Position numbers and translations under genes: made by a program. DNA of 64,000 nt from an uncultured Mesonia sp. (GTDB taxonomy: Bacteria; Bacteroidota; Bacteroidia; Flavobacteriales; Flavobacteriaceae). This document shows positions 1-8,932 of this stretch, piece by piece (the first letter of the stretch is position 1; each line of letters begins with the position of its first letter). The notes under the pieces were generated by a model. That model was not told the origin of the DNA, ran no database searches, and saw only the letters and a list, made by a program, of their open reading frames with translations. The DNA is taken from NCBI GenBank assembly GCA_947499595.1, contig CANMOY010000005.1, positions 169,314 through 233,313 on the forward strand. Direction: 5' to 3'.

Positions 1-679
1 GGATTTTAACGTCTCTACCCCTTCTTACAATTGCCATTTCGCCATCTTCTAGATAAATAGCATTGTTGGTAAATTCTATAAAAGGTGAAGCATCTGAAGC
101 AATAAAAAATTCATCCTCGCCTACTCCAATAGCCAAAGGACTTCCTAGACGAGCTACTACAATTTCATCGGGTTTATTACGATCAAAAACAGCTATTGCA
201 TAGGCGCCAATTGTTTGATTAAGTGCGATTTGAACGGCTTTACCTAACTTTATATTCTCTTGCTTTTTTATCTCCTCAATAAGGTTAACCAACACTTCTG
301 TATCTGTATCAGATTGAAAAGTGTATCCTCTAGAAATTAATTCTTTTCTTAAAGCATCGTAGTTTTCGATAATTCCGTTGTGAATAATTACCAAATCTCC
401 AGAGTTCGAGTAGTGCGGGTGAGAGTTTACGTCATTAGGCACTCCGTGTGTTGCCCACCTGGTATGTCCTATTCCTATTGTACCGCTAGTTTCGGTAGTT
501 TTCTCAAACTTCTCTTTTAAATCTTGAACCTTTCCTTGAGTTTTACAAACCTTTAGCGATTCACCATCATACAATGCAATTCCAGCACTATCATATCCTC
601 TATACTCTAATCGCTGTAATCCCTTTAAAACAATTGGATACGCGTCTCTATGACCTATATAACCTACAATTCCACACAT
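1..679 (-). CDS. glmS: Glutamine--fructose-6-phosphate aminotransferase (isomerizing), 5' part
   Basis: Only the first 226 codons are present; the gene runs off the left edge. The reading from 679 starts Met-Cys-Gly-Ile-Val-Gly, so the catalytic Cys2 of the class II (Ntn) glutaminase domain is exposed after Met removal. Family motifs follow in order: RLEYRGYDSAG, GHTRWATHG, SHPH and HNGIIEN, all typical of GlmS glutaminase domains. The enzyme makes glucosamine-6-phosphate from fructose-6-phosphate and glutamine, the first committed step to UDP-GlcNAc for peptidoglycan and LPS. The SIS isomerase domains lie outside the window. It is the last visible gene of a minus-strand run: the DUF4270 stop codon ends 2 nt before its start. 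Confidence 0.97.
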   Translation of the reverse strand, partial: MCGIVGYIGHRDAYPIVLKGLQRLEYRGYDSAGIALYDGESLKVCKTQGKVQDLKEKFEKTTETSGTIGIGHTRWATHGVPNDVNSHPHYSNSGDLVIIHNGIIENYDALRKELISRGYTFQSDTDTEVLVNLIEEIKKQENIKLGKAVQIALNQTIGAYAIAVFDRNKPDEIVVARLGSPLAIGVGEDEFFIASDASPFIEFTNNAIYLEDGEMAIVRRGRDVKI

Positions 680-681
680 AA

Positions 682-2184
682 TTAATCTGGTTGTGTATAA
701 AAAATTTCTAATTTCAATTCTTTGCCTTCTGGCGCTTGAACACCATATAATACAGTGCTATAAGGGTTCAATACCATTGGCGAGGGAATCCGCTTAAGTT
801 CAGACTCATTAGGCAAATCTACCGTTACCGGATTAAATACATTAACATTATTAGATAATACTACTCCTAATTTAGAACTAGTACGCTCGCTTTCCGGGTT
901 TAACAAATCTCCTATATAATTCGTAATTCTAAGTTTATAAAAAGAAACACCATCTTCGGTAGTAAGCGGTTGCAAATGGTTCAGCCTTGATATATTCGGA
1001 TTATTATCATTAGCGGTTATATCTAAAGTGTAATCCGCCAAGGTGGCACCATTGGTTAAATCATATATAAATAAGCGATTGGGTTGTTTTTCCCCTCCAG
1101 CTAAAGCCGATTCATTCACGTAAAAAGTAAGATTAGCCTCATTTATTAACCAATTATTTGCTCTCAAATCTTCTAACTCGCCCTCTTCGGTAAATAAATT
1201 TATAACCGCCATTGAACCAGCACCTCCTTTAAGATAAAGGCCTTGCCCAGTTGGGATATTTTGATTTTGCGTATCAAAAACATTCACCATTTGACCGCTA
1301 AATTTCAATCGGTAAATTCCGGTTTCATCTTCTTCATCTACCCCAGTAGCAGGAATATGATAATAGATTAAAATCTCGGCCTCATCAGACCTCAAGTTTA
1401 ATAAGGTGTATGCTTGTGAGGGCGTACCCGAATTATTCTTAACTTTAAAATAAAGCCCTCTAAAATGATTTTTAAAATTTTCATTACTTAGCAAAGCATC
1501 GCTGCCTGCTTTATTGATTACATGCTGTTGAAAATAAGCAGCAGGCAACTTTAGTTTCATTCTAGGGCTTTTAGATAGCGTATCTAATTTACCCGATTCA
1601 AAATCAACCACACTTACAGCGCTTGCTGAAGGACTGAAATTATTTTCAATATGAATTGGCGTACTTTCTAAATTGCTTTCAAATAAACTTTGCTGGTCAC
1701 TATAATACTTCTGAGCCTCATAGTTTTCTGTTGGATCTAGATCTCTTAAAAAATAATTCGAACGATAAATTTCAAGTGTGTAAGAATCATTTCCGTAAAG
1801 GGAATCTAACGCATAGGTAACATTCTCTCCTTCCCTTGACTTAATTCGGCTAAAATAAGGTACCAACATTACTACACTATCAACTACAGGGTTGCCATTG
1901 AATTGAGGATTTGGAAAACCTAAACGAAGCTGACTTAAAATATTTGCCGAGGTTTCACCATAAATAGGATCTTGATTAAATCCTAGTGCATAACTAGACA
2001 AGGCATTGGTTTGAACTTTTTTAATAGGTTCAGTTTTTGCCGTCAGCGAGACTAAGTTGTACTTCTGTGCATTAAAATTGGTCTCACCAACTAGACCGCT
2101 TCCTGTTTGAGTCAAATCATCTTCGCAAGAAACAAAAACTAGACTTAATACAATTGCACTTAAAACTATTCGAATAAAATTCAT
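682..2184 (-). CDS. DUF4270-type outer-surface lipoprotein
   Basis: A 500-residue protein with a SPII signal: a hydrophobic stretch at about residues 4-18 ending in a lipobox with Cys20 (VFVSC), followed by acidic residues, as is common for surface-exposed Bacteroidota lipoproteins. The rest is Asn/Ser/Leu-rich beta-type sequence with no enzyme motif. Its length, overall character and position between glmS and the GT5-domain gene match the DUF4270 family of Flavobacteriia, whose function is unknown. Only 3 nt separate it from the upstream gene and 2 nt from glmS, so the three genes very probably form one transcript. A role in envelope biogenesis is inferred from context only. Confidence 0.85.
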   Translation of the reverse strand: MNFIRIVLSAIVLSLVFVSCEDDLTQTGSGLVGETNFNAQKYNLVSLTAKTEPIKKVQTNALSSYALGFNQDPIYGETSANILSQLRLGFPNPQFNGNPVVDSVVMLVPYFSRIKSREGENVTYALDSLYGNDSYTLEIYRSNYFLRDLDPTENYEAQKYYSDQQSLFESNLESTPIHIENNFSPSASAVSVVDFESGKLDTLSKSPRMKLKLPAAYFQQHVINKAGSDALLSNENFKNHFRGLYFKVKNNSGTPSQAYTLLNLRSDEAEILIYYHIPATGVDEEDETGIYRLKFSGQMVNVFDTQNQNIPTGQGLYLKGGAGSMAVINLFTEEGELEDLRANNWLINEANLTFYVNESALAGGEKQPNRLFIYDLTNGATLADYTLDITANDNNPNISRLNHLQPLTTEDGVSFYKLRITNYIGDLLNPESERTSSKLGVVLSNNVNVFNPVTVDLPNESELKRIPSPMVLNPYSTVLYGVQAPEGKELKLEIFYTQPD

Positions 2185-2187
2185 AAA

Positions 2188-3012
2188 TTAATCTTCTTTT
2201 TCCTCTCCCAAGACATCGTGCAGATAAAAATCTTGATAAGCTTGAGAGAATTCTTCCTTCGACTTGTATTCTAATACAGGTACGTCAGCATTTTCTATAT
2301 GTTGCAAAACTCCATCTGGCAATTCTGCACTTCCTTTAATTAAAGCGTCTGAATTATCAATTGCCACTTTCATTAATGCAGCATAATCTGGTTGCTGCAA
2401 TGGGGTTACTACATCATCTTCTAGTCCATCAAAAAGCACCTTGGTTTGCATTTCACTATCTAACTCACCTTCAAAACCTTTGTTGTAAATAGAAGTTACA
2501 ATTTTTGATTCGGCAAATAAAGGTTCATTTCCGTAATAATTTCTTAAATAAAGGGGTAAAAGCGAGGCTAGCCATCCGTGTACATGAATAATATCTGGCG
2601 CCCAATTTAGTTTTTTAACGGTTTCTATAACTCCCTTTGCAAAGAAAATAGCGCGCTCATCGTTATCATCATATAACTGACCGTCTTCATCGGTTAAAGT
2701 GGCTTTACGCTTAAAATAATCCTCATTATCTATAAAGTAAACTTGCATCCTTTCTTTAGGTACCGAAGCTACTTTTATAATAAGCGGCATATCTAAATCA
2801 TTTATCACAAGATTCATTCCCGATAAGCGAATAACCTCGTGCAACTGATGTCTTCTCTCATTTATATTACCAAATCTTGGCATAAAAATACGTATTTGTC
2901 CTCCCTGGTTATTCACCATGCGGGGAACTTCAAAAGACATAGATGATATTTCTGTTTCTGGAAGGTATGGGATTACCTCTGAAGACACGTACAAAATTCG
3001 TTTATCTTTCAT
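2188..3012 (-). CDS. Stand-alone glycogen/starch synthase (GT5) N-terminal domain protein
   Basis: A 274-residue protein starting Met-Lys-Asp-Lys-Arg-Ile-Leu-Tyr-Val-Ser-Ser-Glu, the typical first beta strand of GT5 glycogen synthases. It also has the WAPDIIHVHGW-type motif near residue 135 seen in GlgA. Bona fide GlgA is about 480 residues with two Rossmann domains; this protein has only the first, and the KTGGL-type ADP-glucose loop is not recognisable after VSSEV. Catalysis is therefore doubtful and no glgA symbol is given. An in-frame extension to 3138 exists but overlaps the divergent panC gene and would place the -7 box inside the gene, so the Met at 3012 was chosen. It is first in the operon with DUF4270 and glmS. 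Confidence 0.82.
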   Translation of the reverse strand: MKDKRILYVSSEVIPYLPETEISSMSFEVPRMVNNQGGQIRIFMPRFGNINERRHQLHEVIRLSGMNLVINDLDMPLIIKVASVPKERMQVYFIDNEDYFKRKATLTDEDGQLYDDNDERAIFFAKGVIETVKKLNWAPDIIHVHGWLASLLPLYLRNYYGNEPLFAESKIVTSIYNKGFEGELDSEMQTKVLFDGLEDDVVTPLQQPDYAALMKVAIDNSDALIKGSAELPDGVLQHIENADVPVLEYKSKEEFSQAYQDFYLHDVLGEEKED

Positions 3013-3056
3013 AAATAATTTAGAATTGGAAATTACTGTTAACGACAAAAAACAGG

Positions 3057-3064
3057 CAAAATTA
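3057..3064 (-). promoter_or_regulatory. Putative -7 box (TAATTTTG) for the GT5-domain gene operon
   Basis: Matches the Bacteroidota sigma-70 consensus TAnnTTTG, 45 nt upstream of the start at 3012. No convincing -33 TTTG is visible at the usual 19-21 nt spacing. It is paired with the divergent panC box 31 nt away. Confidence 0.5.
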
Positions 3065-3095
3065 CAAAAATTTATGCAGTTTACCAGTAATATAT

Positions 3096-3103
3096 TAATT
3101 TTG
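3096..3103 (+). promoter_or_regulatory. Putative -7 box (TAATTTTG) for panC
   Basis: TAnnTTTG match 20 nt upstream of the panC GTG start, giving a 5' leader of roughly 15 nt. No clear -33 element is seen. Confidence 0.5.
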
Positions 3104-3123
3104 CACGAGTTAAAAAAATTAAC

Positions 3124-3972
3124 GTGCACATAATACACGAGAGAGAATCATTAGAAAACCTGCTTTCTGCCAAGCGTAAAGCAGGTAAAAAGATTGGGCT
3201 AGTACCCACTATGGGAGCTTTACATACCGGGCATTTATCATTGGTAGAAAAAGCATACACCACAACTGATGTTGTTGTGATTAGCATATTTGTAAACCCT
3301 ACGCAGTTTAATAATCAAAATGATTTAGCTAATTATCCGCGCACCTTAGAAAAAGACAGCGAGCTACTGGCCCATCATTATCCAGACTGCATAATATTTG
3401 CCCCGTCTGAACAAACGATGTATAGCGACCAATTACAAGCCAACACATATGAATTTGGCCCATTAGCCAACTATATGGAAGGACAATTTAGACAAGGTCA
3501 TTTTGATGGTGTAGGTACTATTGTAAATAAACTGCTTAGGTTAGTAAAGCCAGACTATGCTTTTTTTGGGGAGAAAGACTACCAACAACTCTTAATCATC
3601 AAAAAATTGGTCGAAATTGAAAAATTACCAGTCACTATTATTCCTTGCTCTATAAGCCGCGAAAAAAACGGCTTGGCTAGAAGTTCCCGAAATGAATTGC
3701 TTACAACCGAGCAACGCGAAAGGGCAAGCCTTATTTTTCAAAGTTTACAAGGAGTAAAGCAAAAGTTTGGCACAAAATCTGTTATAGAACTAAGTGCCGA
3801 TATTGAAAAAAAGTTTAAGAACTCACCTATTTTGAAATTAGAGTATTTTATTATTGCAAATGCAGAAACACTCGAGCCTGCAAAAAAAATAGAAACCGGC
3901 ACCAAATACCGAGCATTTATTGCCGCTTATGCTGGAGAGGTACGTTTAATCGATAATATGGCATTAAATTAA
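3124..3972 (+). CDS. panC: Pantothenate synthetase
   Basis: A 282-residue cytoplasmic enzyme joining pantoate and beta-alanine with ATP, the last step of pantothenate (vitamin B5) synthesis. It has the nucleotidyltransferase signature PTMGALHTGH (residues 28-37, with the HxGH histidines at 34 and 37), FVNPTQF, then FFGEKDYQQL and the late ISREKNGLARSSRN motif, at normal family length. The start codon is GTG, placed 20 nt after a -7 box. It is followed after 12 nt by panD, which makes its beta-alanine substrate, so the two form a pathway operon. Confidence 0.97.
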   Translation: MHIIHERESLENLLSAKRKAGKKIGLVPTMGALHTGHLSLVEKAYTTTDVVVISIFVNPTQFNNQNDLANYPRTLEKDSELLAHHYPDCIIFAPSEQTMYSDQLQANTYEFGPLANYMEGQFRQGHFDGVGTIVNKLLRLVKPDYAFFGEKDYQQLLIIKKLVEIEKLPVTIIPCSISREKNGLARSSRNELLTTEQRERASLIFQSLQGVKQKFGTKSVIELSADIEKKFKNSPILKLEYFIIANAETLEPAKKIETGTKYRAFIAAYAGEVRLIDNMALN

Positions 3973-3984
3973 ATCAACATAAAG

Positions 3985-4335
3985 ATGCAAATTCACGTTG
4001 TAAAATCAAAAATTCACCGCGTAAAAGTTACGGGGGCCGATTTAAATTATATAGGTAGTATTACTATAGATGAAGACCTAATGGACGCTGCAAATATTGT
4101 AGAGGGTGAGAAGGTGCAAATAGTCAATAATAACAATGGCGAACGCCTTGAGACCTATGCAATTCCTGGACCAAGAAATTCTGGTGAAATATGCCTAAAT
4201 GGCGCGGCCGCAAGAAAAGTAGCTAAAGGAGATGTACTTATCTTAATCACCTATGCCATAATGGATATCGAGGAAGCTAAAAACTTTAAACCCGCTATAT
4301 TATTTCCTAATGAGGAAAATAATTTATTAGAATAA
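3985..4335 (+). CDS. panD: Aspartate 1-decarboxylase (pyruvoyl-dependent)
   Basis: A 116-residue protein that decarboxylates L-aspartate to beta-alanine for PanC. The self-processing Gly24-Ser25 site is present in the sequence YIGSITID; cleavage there yields the N-terminal pyruvoyl group. Other family motifs seen are [16 protein letters not shown] and [11 protein letters not shown]. The N-terminus [12 protein letters not shown] is standard. It sits between panC (12 nt) and the UPF0104 gene (5 nt) in one operon. Maturation in other bacteria may need PanZ/PanM; no such gene is nearby. Confidence 0.97.
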   Translation: MQIHVVKSKIHRVKVTGADLNYIGSITIDEDLMDAANIVEGEKVQIVNNNNGERLETYAIPGPRNSGEICLNGAAARKVAKGDVLILITYAIMDIEEAKNFKPAILFPNEENNLLE

Positions 4336-4340
4336 AGCAA

Positions 4341-5309
4341 ATGCCTCGCAAGCAATCTATAAAATACCTTAAGACGATACTCCCATTATTTTTGGGAGTA
4401 TTTTTTGTTTATTTGTCTTATTTACACTCCACCCCTCAAGAACGCCAAGCTTTGTATGAGAATATTCTTGAAGCGAAAATAGGGTATGTTTTATTATCGG
4501 TAAGTTTTGGTGTGCTTTCCCACGCTTCCCGTGCCTACCGTTGGAAATTTTTAATAGAACCTTTAGGCTACAAATTGCCTTTTAAACTTAGCTTCCCGGC
4601 TGTAATGAGTGGTTACTTGGCAAATCTTGGCGTTCCTCGTTCGGGAGAAGTACTACGGGCCGCTACCGTTGCCAGCTACAAAAAAATACCTTTTGAAACC
4701 AGTCTAGGTACCATTATTTCTGAGCGAGTAGCCGATTTAATTATGCTTTTTTTAGTGGTAAGTTTTACCTTCTTTTTGCAGAGCGAGCAACTTATATTCC
4801 TTTTTAACCGATTTGAAATTAACCCTTTTATAGGTTTATTGGCTCTAGGTATTTTAATAGGTGGAGGTATCTTGTTTTTACGGATTATTAAACGAACCAA
4901 AAACAAGTGGCTAAGTAAATTACGGGATTTCGGTCAGGGTATTTTGCTAGGAATGAAAAGCATCTTAAAAATGGAAAAACGATGGTGGTTTCTTTTTCAT
5001 ACTGTTTTTATATGGGCTATGTATATAAGCATGTTTTTTGTAATGAAATATGCCATTTATGGTGCCGAAGATATTCCTGCCAATGTAATTATGCTAGCCT
5101 TTGTAGTGGGCAGTTTTGCCATCACGCTCTCCAACGGCGGAATAGGCATATACCCCATTGCTATAGGCAGTGCGATGTTTTTATATGGCATACCTAGAGA
5201 AACTGGCGAAGCATTCGGTTGGGTATTATGGGGCTCTCAAACGCTAGTAAATATCATTTTAGGAAGCCTTTCTTTATTTTTATTACCTATATTTCAGAAT
5301 AAGGATTAA
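4341..5309 (+). CDS. UPF0104 / lysylphosphatidylglycerol synthase-type integral membrane protein
   Basis: A 322-residue polytopic inner-membrane protein with about eight hydrophobic segments. It carries motifs of the YbhN/AglD/MprF flippase-like family: YRWKFLIEPLG, GYLANLGVPRSGEVLRA and the late TLSNGGIGIYPIAIG loop. The catalytic domain of MprF is absent, so it is not a lysyltransferase; flippase-type transport of a lipid or polyprenyl-linked substrate is the usual guess. It follows panD by 5 nt, a linkage typical of Flavobacteriia, but no functional tie to pantothenate is evident. Confidence 0.85.
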   Translation: MPRKQSIKYLKTILPLFLGVFFVYLSYLHSTPQERQALYENILEAKIGYVLLSVSFGVLSHASRAYRWKFLIEPLGYKLPFKLSFPAVMSGYLANLGVPRSGEVLRAATVASYKKIPFETSLGTIISERVADLIMLFLVVSFTFFLQSEQLIFLFNRFEINPFIGLLALGILIGGGILFLRIIKRTKNKWLSKLRDFGQGILLGMKSILKMEKRWWFLFHTVFIWAMYISMFFVMKYAIYGAEDIPANVIMLAFVVGSFAITLSNGGIGIYPIAIGSAMFLYGIPRETGEAFGWVLWGSQTLVNIILGSLSLFLLPIFQNKD

Positions 5310-5351
5310 ATTTTTTATCTTCCAGCAGTTAATCAACTAGAAACCGCTCAT

Positions 5352-6500
5352 ATGAAAAGGATGCATTTTATCGTTATTTTATCAATCCTTATTTCTCCAT
5401 TTTTTATATCAGCGCAAGTTACCTACAAGATTATAAAATCTGAAAAATTACAGGTAGAACGCGAACTCAAAATTCAACTCCCCCGAAATTATAAAAATAA
5501 TACAGACAAAAAATACCCCCTTGTGGTGGTACTTGATGGCGACTATCTTTTTGAACCAGTTGCAGGCAACATAGATTATTACAGCTATTGGGAGGATATC
5601 CCTGAGGCGATAGTGGTGGGTGTAAATCAAATAGGCAGCAGAGAAAACGATACCAAGGTAGATTTTGAAACACTCTTACCAGCCGACGAGGGCGCTCTGT
5701 TTTTTGAATTTTTAGGAATGGAATTGCTTCCGTTACTCGAAAAAAATTATAGAATTGCTCCCTTTAAAATGATTATTGGGCAAAACAGAACCGCTAATTT
5801 CATGAATTATTATCTTTTTAAAGACAAATCGATATTTGATGCCTACATTAATTTAAGTCCAGACTACCTCAAACCTGTATATAGCAATCTTGCTACCCAA
5901 CTAAAAGCTATTGACCAGAAAATATGGTATTACATTGCCACGGGTAGCAATGACATTCCTGCGCTTCACGAAACAATTCTAGCCACCGACAAGCGTTTAC
6001 GAACACTAGAAAACCAAAAGTTGTTTTATTATTTTGACAACATCGAGAACGCTACACATTACACCCTAGTAGGAAAAGCTATCCCCAGTGCTTTAGAACA
6101 GATATTTTCGGTATTTAGAGCTTATTCTGCAAAAGATTATGAAATACTTCTTGAAACGAATGCACTGGTTGATCATCTAATAGAGAAATATAAAACCATA
6201 GGAAATCAATATGGTTTAGCTATAAAAATCCGCGTAAGCGATTTTGTAATGATTGCCAAAGCTATTGAAGTAAATGAAAAATATGATGAATATAAAGAAT
6301 TAAGCAAGTTAGCTTCAAAAGCACACGAAAAAACCATGCTGGGTGATTATTTTGAGGCTCGCTATTATGAAACAAGTGGAAAGCCAAAAAAAGCCTTACG
6401 GAAATATCAAGTCGCTTTTGGGAAAGAAGAGGTCGCTTTCATTAATAAAGACCTAATTTTAGAAAAAATAAATACCTTGAAGAAAGATTTTGGGTTGTAA
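5352..6500 (+). CDS. Esterase-fold (alpha/beta hydrolase) exported protein, probably catalytically inactive
   Basis: A 382-residue protein with a Sec signal peptide (residues 1-21, ending ISAQ). The N-terminal 260 residues follow the putative-esterase (esterase D/Fes-like) fold: LPRNYKNNTDKKYPLVVVLDGDYLF, then EAIVVGVNQIG and a conserved His in ATHYTL. The nucleophile elbow, normally GHSxGG, reads Gly143-Gln-Asn145-Arg-Thr-Ala, so the catalytic Ser is replaced by Asn. The C-terminal 110 residues are helical, Lys-rich and TPR-like. It lies 42 nt after the membrane-protein gene and 15 nt before radA. A binding or scaffolding role is possible; hydrolase activity is unlikely. Confidence 0.8.
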   Translation: MKRMHFIVILSILISPFFISAQVTYKIIKSEKLQVERELKIQLPRNYKNNTDKKYPLVVVLDGDYLFEPVAGNIDYYSYWEDIPEAIVVGVNQIGSRENDTKVDFETLLPADEGALFFEFLGMELLPLLEKNYRIAPFKMIIGQNRTANFMNYYLFKDKSIFDAYINLSPDYLKPVYSNLATQLKAIDQKIWYYIATGSNDIPALHETILATDKRLRTLENQKLFYYFDNIENATHYTLVGKAIPSALEQIFSVFRAYSAKDYEILLETNALVDHLIEKYKTIGNQYGLAIKIRVSDFVMIAKAIEVNEKYDEYKELSKLASKAHEKTMLGDYFEARYYETSGKPKKALRKYQVAFGKEEVAFINKDLILEKINTLKKDFGL

Positions 6501-6515
6501 ACGTTACCAAAAATA

Positions 6516-7883
6516 ATGGCTAAAATAAAAACTACCTTTTACTGCCAGAACTGCGGCACACAGCATGCAAAATGGCAAGGGCAGTGCTCATCTTGCAAAC
6601 AATGGAACACCCTAGTTGAAGAGGTCATTGAAAAAAATGAGACTAAAGATTGGAAAAGTAAAGATATAACCGCCTCTCATAAACGCCTATCAAAGCCCCA
6701 TTTGATTGAAGAAATTGAATACGAAAAGCAAAAAAGATTCAAAACCAACAATACTGAACTAGATCGTGTGCTTGGTGGTGGCTTGGTACCCGGCTCTTTA
6801 ACCTTATTGGGCGGCGAACCAGGTATAGGGAAAAGTACTTTGTTGTTACAAGTATCGCTTCAATTACCCTATAAAACCTTATATGTTTCTGGAGAAGAAA
6901 GCTTACAACAGATAAAAATGCGCGCCCAACGAATAGGCGGTGACACCCATAATTGTTACATTCTTACAGAAACCAAAACGCAACATATTTTTAGACAAAT
7001 TGAGCAATTGAGTCCCGAGATTTTAATTATTGACTCTATTCAAACATTGCAAACTGATTATATTGACAGTTCTGCTGGGAGTATTTCTCAAATTAGAGAG
7101 TGTACTGCAGAGCTTATAAAATTTGCTAAAGAAACTCATACTCCAGTGCTATTAATTGGGCACATTAACAAAGAAGGAAGTATTGCTGGCCCCAAGGTAT
7201 TGGAGCACATGGTAGATACTGTTTTGCAGTTTGAAGGGGACCGAAATCACCTCTATCGCATATTGAGAGCACATAAAAATAGATTTGGCTCTACCCACGA
7301 AATAGGCATTTATGAAATGCAAGGAGAAGGCTTAAGAGAAGTTAACAACCCTTCTGAAATTCTTATTTCAAAAAAACAAGAAGATTTAAGTGGCGCCGCT
7401 ATAGCGGCTACCCTTGAAGGATTACGCCCGCTTATGATCGAAATACAAGCATTGGTAAGCACTGCTGTTTATGGCACTCCTCAACGTTCAACAACAGGAT
7501 ATAATGCCAAACGTCTAAACATGTTACTGGCAGTTCTAGAAAAACGTGCAGGATTTAAATTAGGGGCCAAAGATGTGTTTTTAAATATCACTGGTGGCAT
7601 TAATGTTGATGACACTGCAATTGACCTAGCCGTGATCGCAGCCATTTTATCTTCTAGTGAAGATATAGCTATTGCTAAAGATATTTGTTTTGCCGCCGAG
7701 GTTGGTCTTGCAGGAGAAGTTAGACCAGTTCCTAAAATCGAACAACGTATTTTAGAGGCAGAAAAACTAGGCTTTGCTAGCATAATGCTATCTGGACAGA
7801 ACAAAATAAGTAAAGGAAAATACGGTATTAAAATCTTATTTGTGAATAAAGTTGAGGAAGTAATAGAGCATCTTTTTGCTTAA
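6516..7883 (+). CDS. radA: DNA repair protein RadA
   Basis: A 455-residue RecA-like ATPase that promotes branch migration in recombinational repair. Domains in order: a Cys4 zinc finger (Cys10, Cys13, Cys24, Cys27), Walker A GEPGIGKST at about residue 99, Walker B LIIDSIQ, the RadA-specific KNRFG motif near residue 253, and a C-terminal Lon-protease-like domain (DVFLNITGG, AAILSSSEDI, GEVGLAGEVRPV). Length and motifs are complete. It is the last gene of the plus-strand run that starts at panC, ending in a shared hairpin terminator. Confidence 0.97.
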   Translation: MAKIKTTFYCQNCGTQHAKWQGQCSSCKQWNTLVEEVIEKNETKDWKSKDITASHKRLSKPHLIEEIEYEKQKRFKTNNTELDRVLGGGLVPGSLTLLGGEPGIGKSTLLLQVSLQLPYKTLYVSGEESLQQIKMRAQRIGGDTHNCYILTETKTQHIFRQIEQLSPEILIIDSIQTLQTDYIDSSAGSISQIRECTAELIKFAKETHTPVLLIGHINKEGSIAGPKVLEHMVDTVLQFEGDRNHLYRILRAHKNRFGSTHEIGIYEMQGEGLREVNNPSEILISKKQEDLSGAAIAATLEGLRPLMIEIQALVSTAVYGTPQRSTTGYNAKRLNMLLAVLEKRAGFKLGAKDVFLNITGGINVDDTAIDLAVIAAILSSSEDIAIAKDICFAAEVGLAGEVRPVPKIEQRILEAEKLGFASIMLSGQNKISKGKYGIKILFVNKVEEVIEHLFA

Positions 7884-7885
7884 AA

Positions 7886-7929
7886 AAAAAAATGATTTAG
7901 AATTGCTTTTAAAATCCTAAATCATTTTT
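7886..7929. terminator. Bidirectional hairpin terminator (radA / OmpA-like gene)
   Basis: The arms AAAAATGATTTAG and CTAAATCATTTTT are separated by about 16 nt. The A-run on the left and T-run on the right let it serve radA on plus and the OmpA-like gene on minus. Confidence 0.7.
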
Positions 7930-7967
7930 ATTCGTTACCCCTAGCTGATTATTAATTTATAGCTAGT

Positions 7968-8930
7968 TTAATTTTGAACACTCAAAAGAGAATTTAATTC
8001 ATCCCAGTTAGGTGCTAGTATAACCTCAATTCTTCTATTTTTAGCGCGTCCTTCTGGGGAAGTATTGCTAGCTACAGGAGCAAACTCTCCTCTTCCCGCA
8101 GCTGTTAAACGATTGGGCTTAATCTTTTTGTTGCGCTGCAATAAATGCACAATGGCGGTAGCACGTTTGGTAGATAAATCCCAATTGTCTTTTAATACAC
8201 CATTTCCAGAATAAGGAACGTTGTCTGTATGGCCTTCTATAAGAACATTGATGTCGTTATTTTTAGATAATACTTCGGCCAATTGATTAACGGCTTGAAT
8301 CCCTTGCTGACCCACTGTCCAACTTCCCGAAGCAAATAGCAGCTTATTCTCCATAAGCACATACACCTTACCATTCTTTTGCTCTACACTTAAACCTTTA
8401 CCTTCAAAATTGGTAAGTGCTTTTGACAAACTTGTCTTTAAGGCATTAAGTTTTGCATCTTTTGCGCCAATCAATTGCTCTAGTTCATCAATACGGCCAG
8501 AGCGCTCACTTAGTTTTTGTTCTAAATCGCTTAGTCTTTGCTGCTCGGCATTTAATCGTTTTCTTTTTTCTTCTAGTTCTTGAAGTAATTCTCTGTTCCT
8601 TTTTGAATTTGCTTCTAGATTGGCTGCGCTATTTGATTCTAAAGCATCATAAGAATCCTGCAGTTCACTTAAAGCCTTGGTTCTACCCTCCAACTCATCT
8701 TTCAAATGCATTTTTTCTTGTTTCAATGCTGTTAAAGCAGATTTTTCTCCTTCAAGTGTCTCTTCTAACTTATTCTGTGCTTTATCACAATCGGCTAGTT
8801 CTGCTTCTAGCTCTTGCGCATGTAATTTAAGCTCTTTGTGTTGCTCTTCTAAATCGGCTAACTTTTTAGCCGGAACACAACTCAATAAAGCTCCAACGGC
8901 AATGGAATATGCAAATAAAAATTTCTTCAT
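7968..8930 (-). CDS. OmpA-family lipoprotein with long coiled coil
   Basis: A 320-residue protein. Residues 1-18 are a SPII signal with lipobox ALLSC (Cys18). Residues 25-165 form a Glu/Lys/Leu heptad-rich coiled coil. Residues 195-310 are an OmpA/MotB-type peptidoglycan-binding domain, with LIEGHTDNVPYSG, NWDLSTKRATAIV and AAGRGEFAPVASN...GRAKNRRIEV. It probably tethers the outer membrane to peptidoglycan, with the coiled coil spanning the periplasm. Its start lies 3 nt downstream of the exonuclease III stop codon, so the two genes are cotranscribed. Confidence 0.93.
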   Translation of the reverse strand: MKKFLFAYSIAVGALLSCVPAKKLADLEEQHKELKLHAQELEAELADCDKAQNKLEETLEGEKSALTALKQEKMHLKDELEGRTKALSELQDSYDALESNSAANLEANSKRNRELLQELEEKRKRLNAEQQRLSDLEQKLSERSGRIDELEQLIGAKDAKLNALKTSLSKALTNFEGKGLSVEQKNGKVYVLMENKLLFASGSWTVGQQGIQAVNQLAEVLSKNNDINVLIEGHTDNVPYSGNGVLKDNWDLSTKRATAIVHLLQRNKKIKPNRLTAAGRGEFAPVASNTSPEGRAKNRRIEVILAPNWDELNSLLSVQN

Positions 8931-8932
8931 AA

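Noticed and set aside
3013..3138. N-terminal extension of the GT5-domain protein
   Set aside because: It would overlap the panC gene and include both -7 boxes; the Met at 3012 starts the conserved fold.
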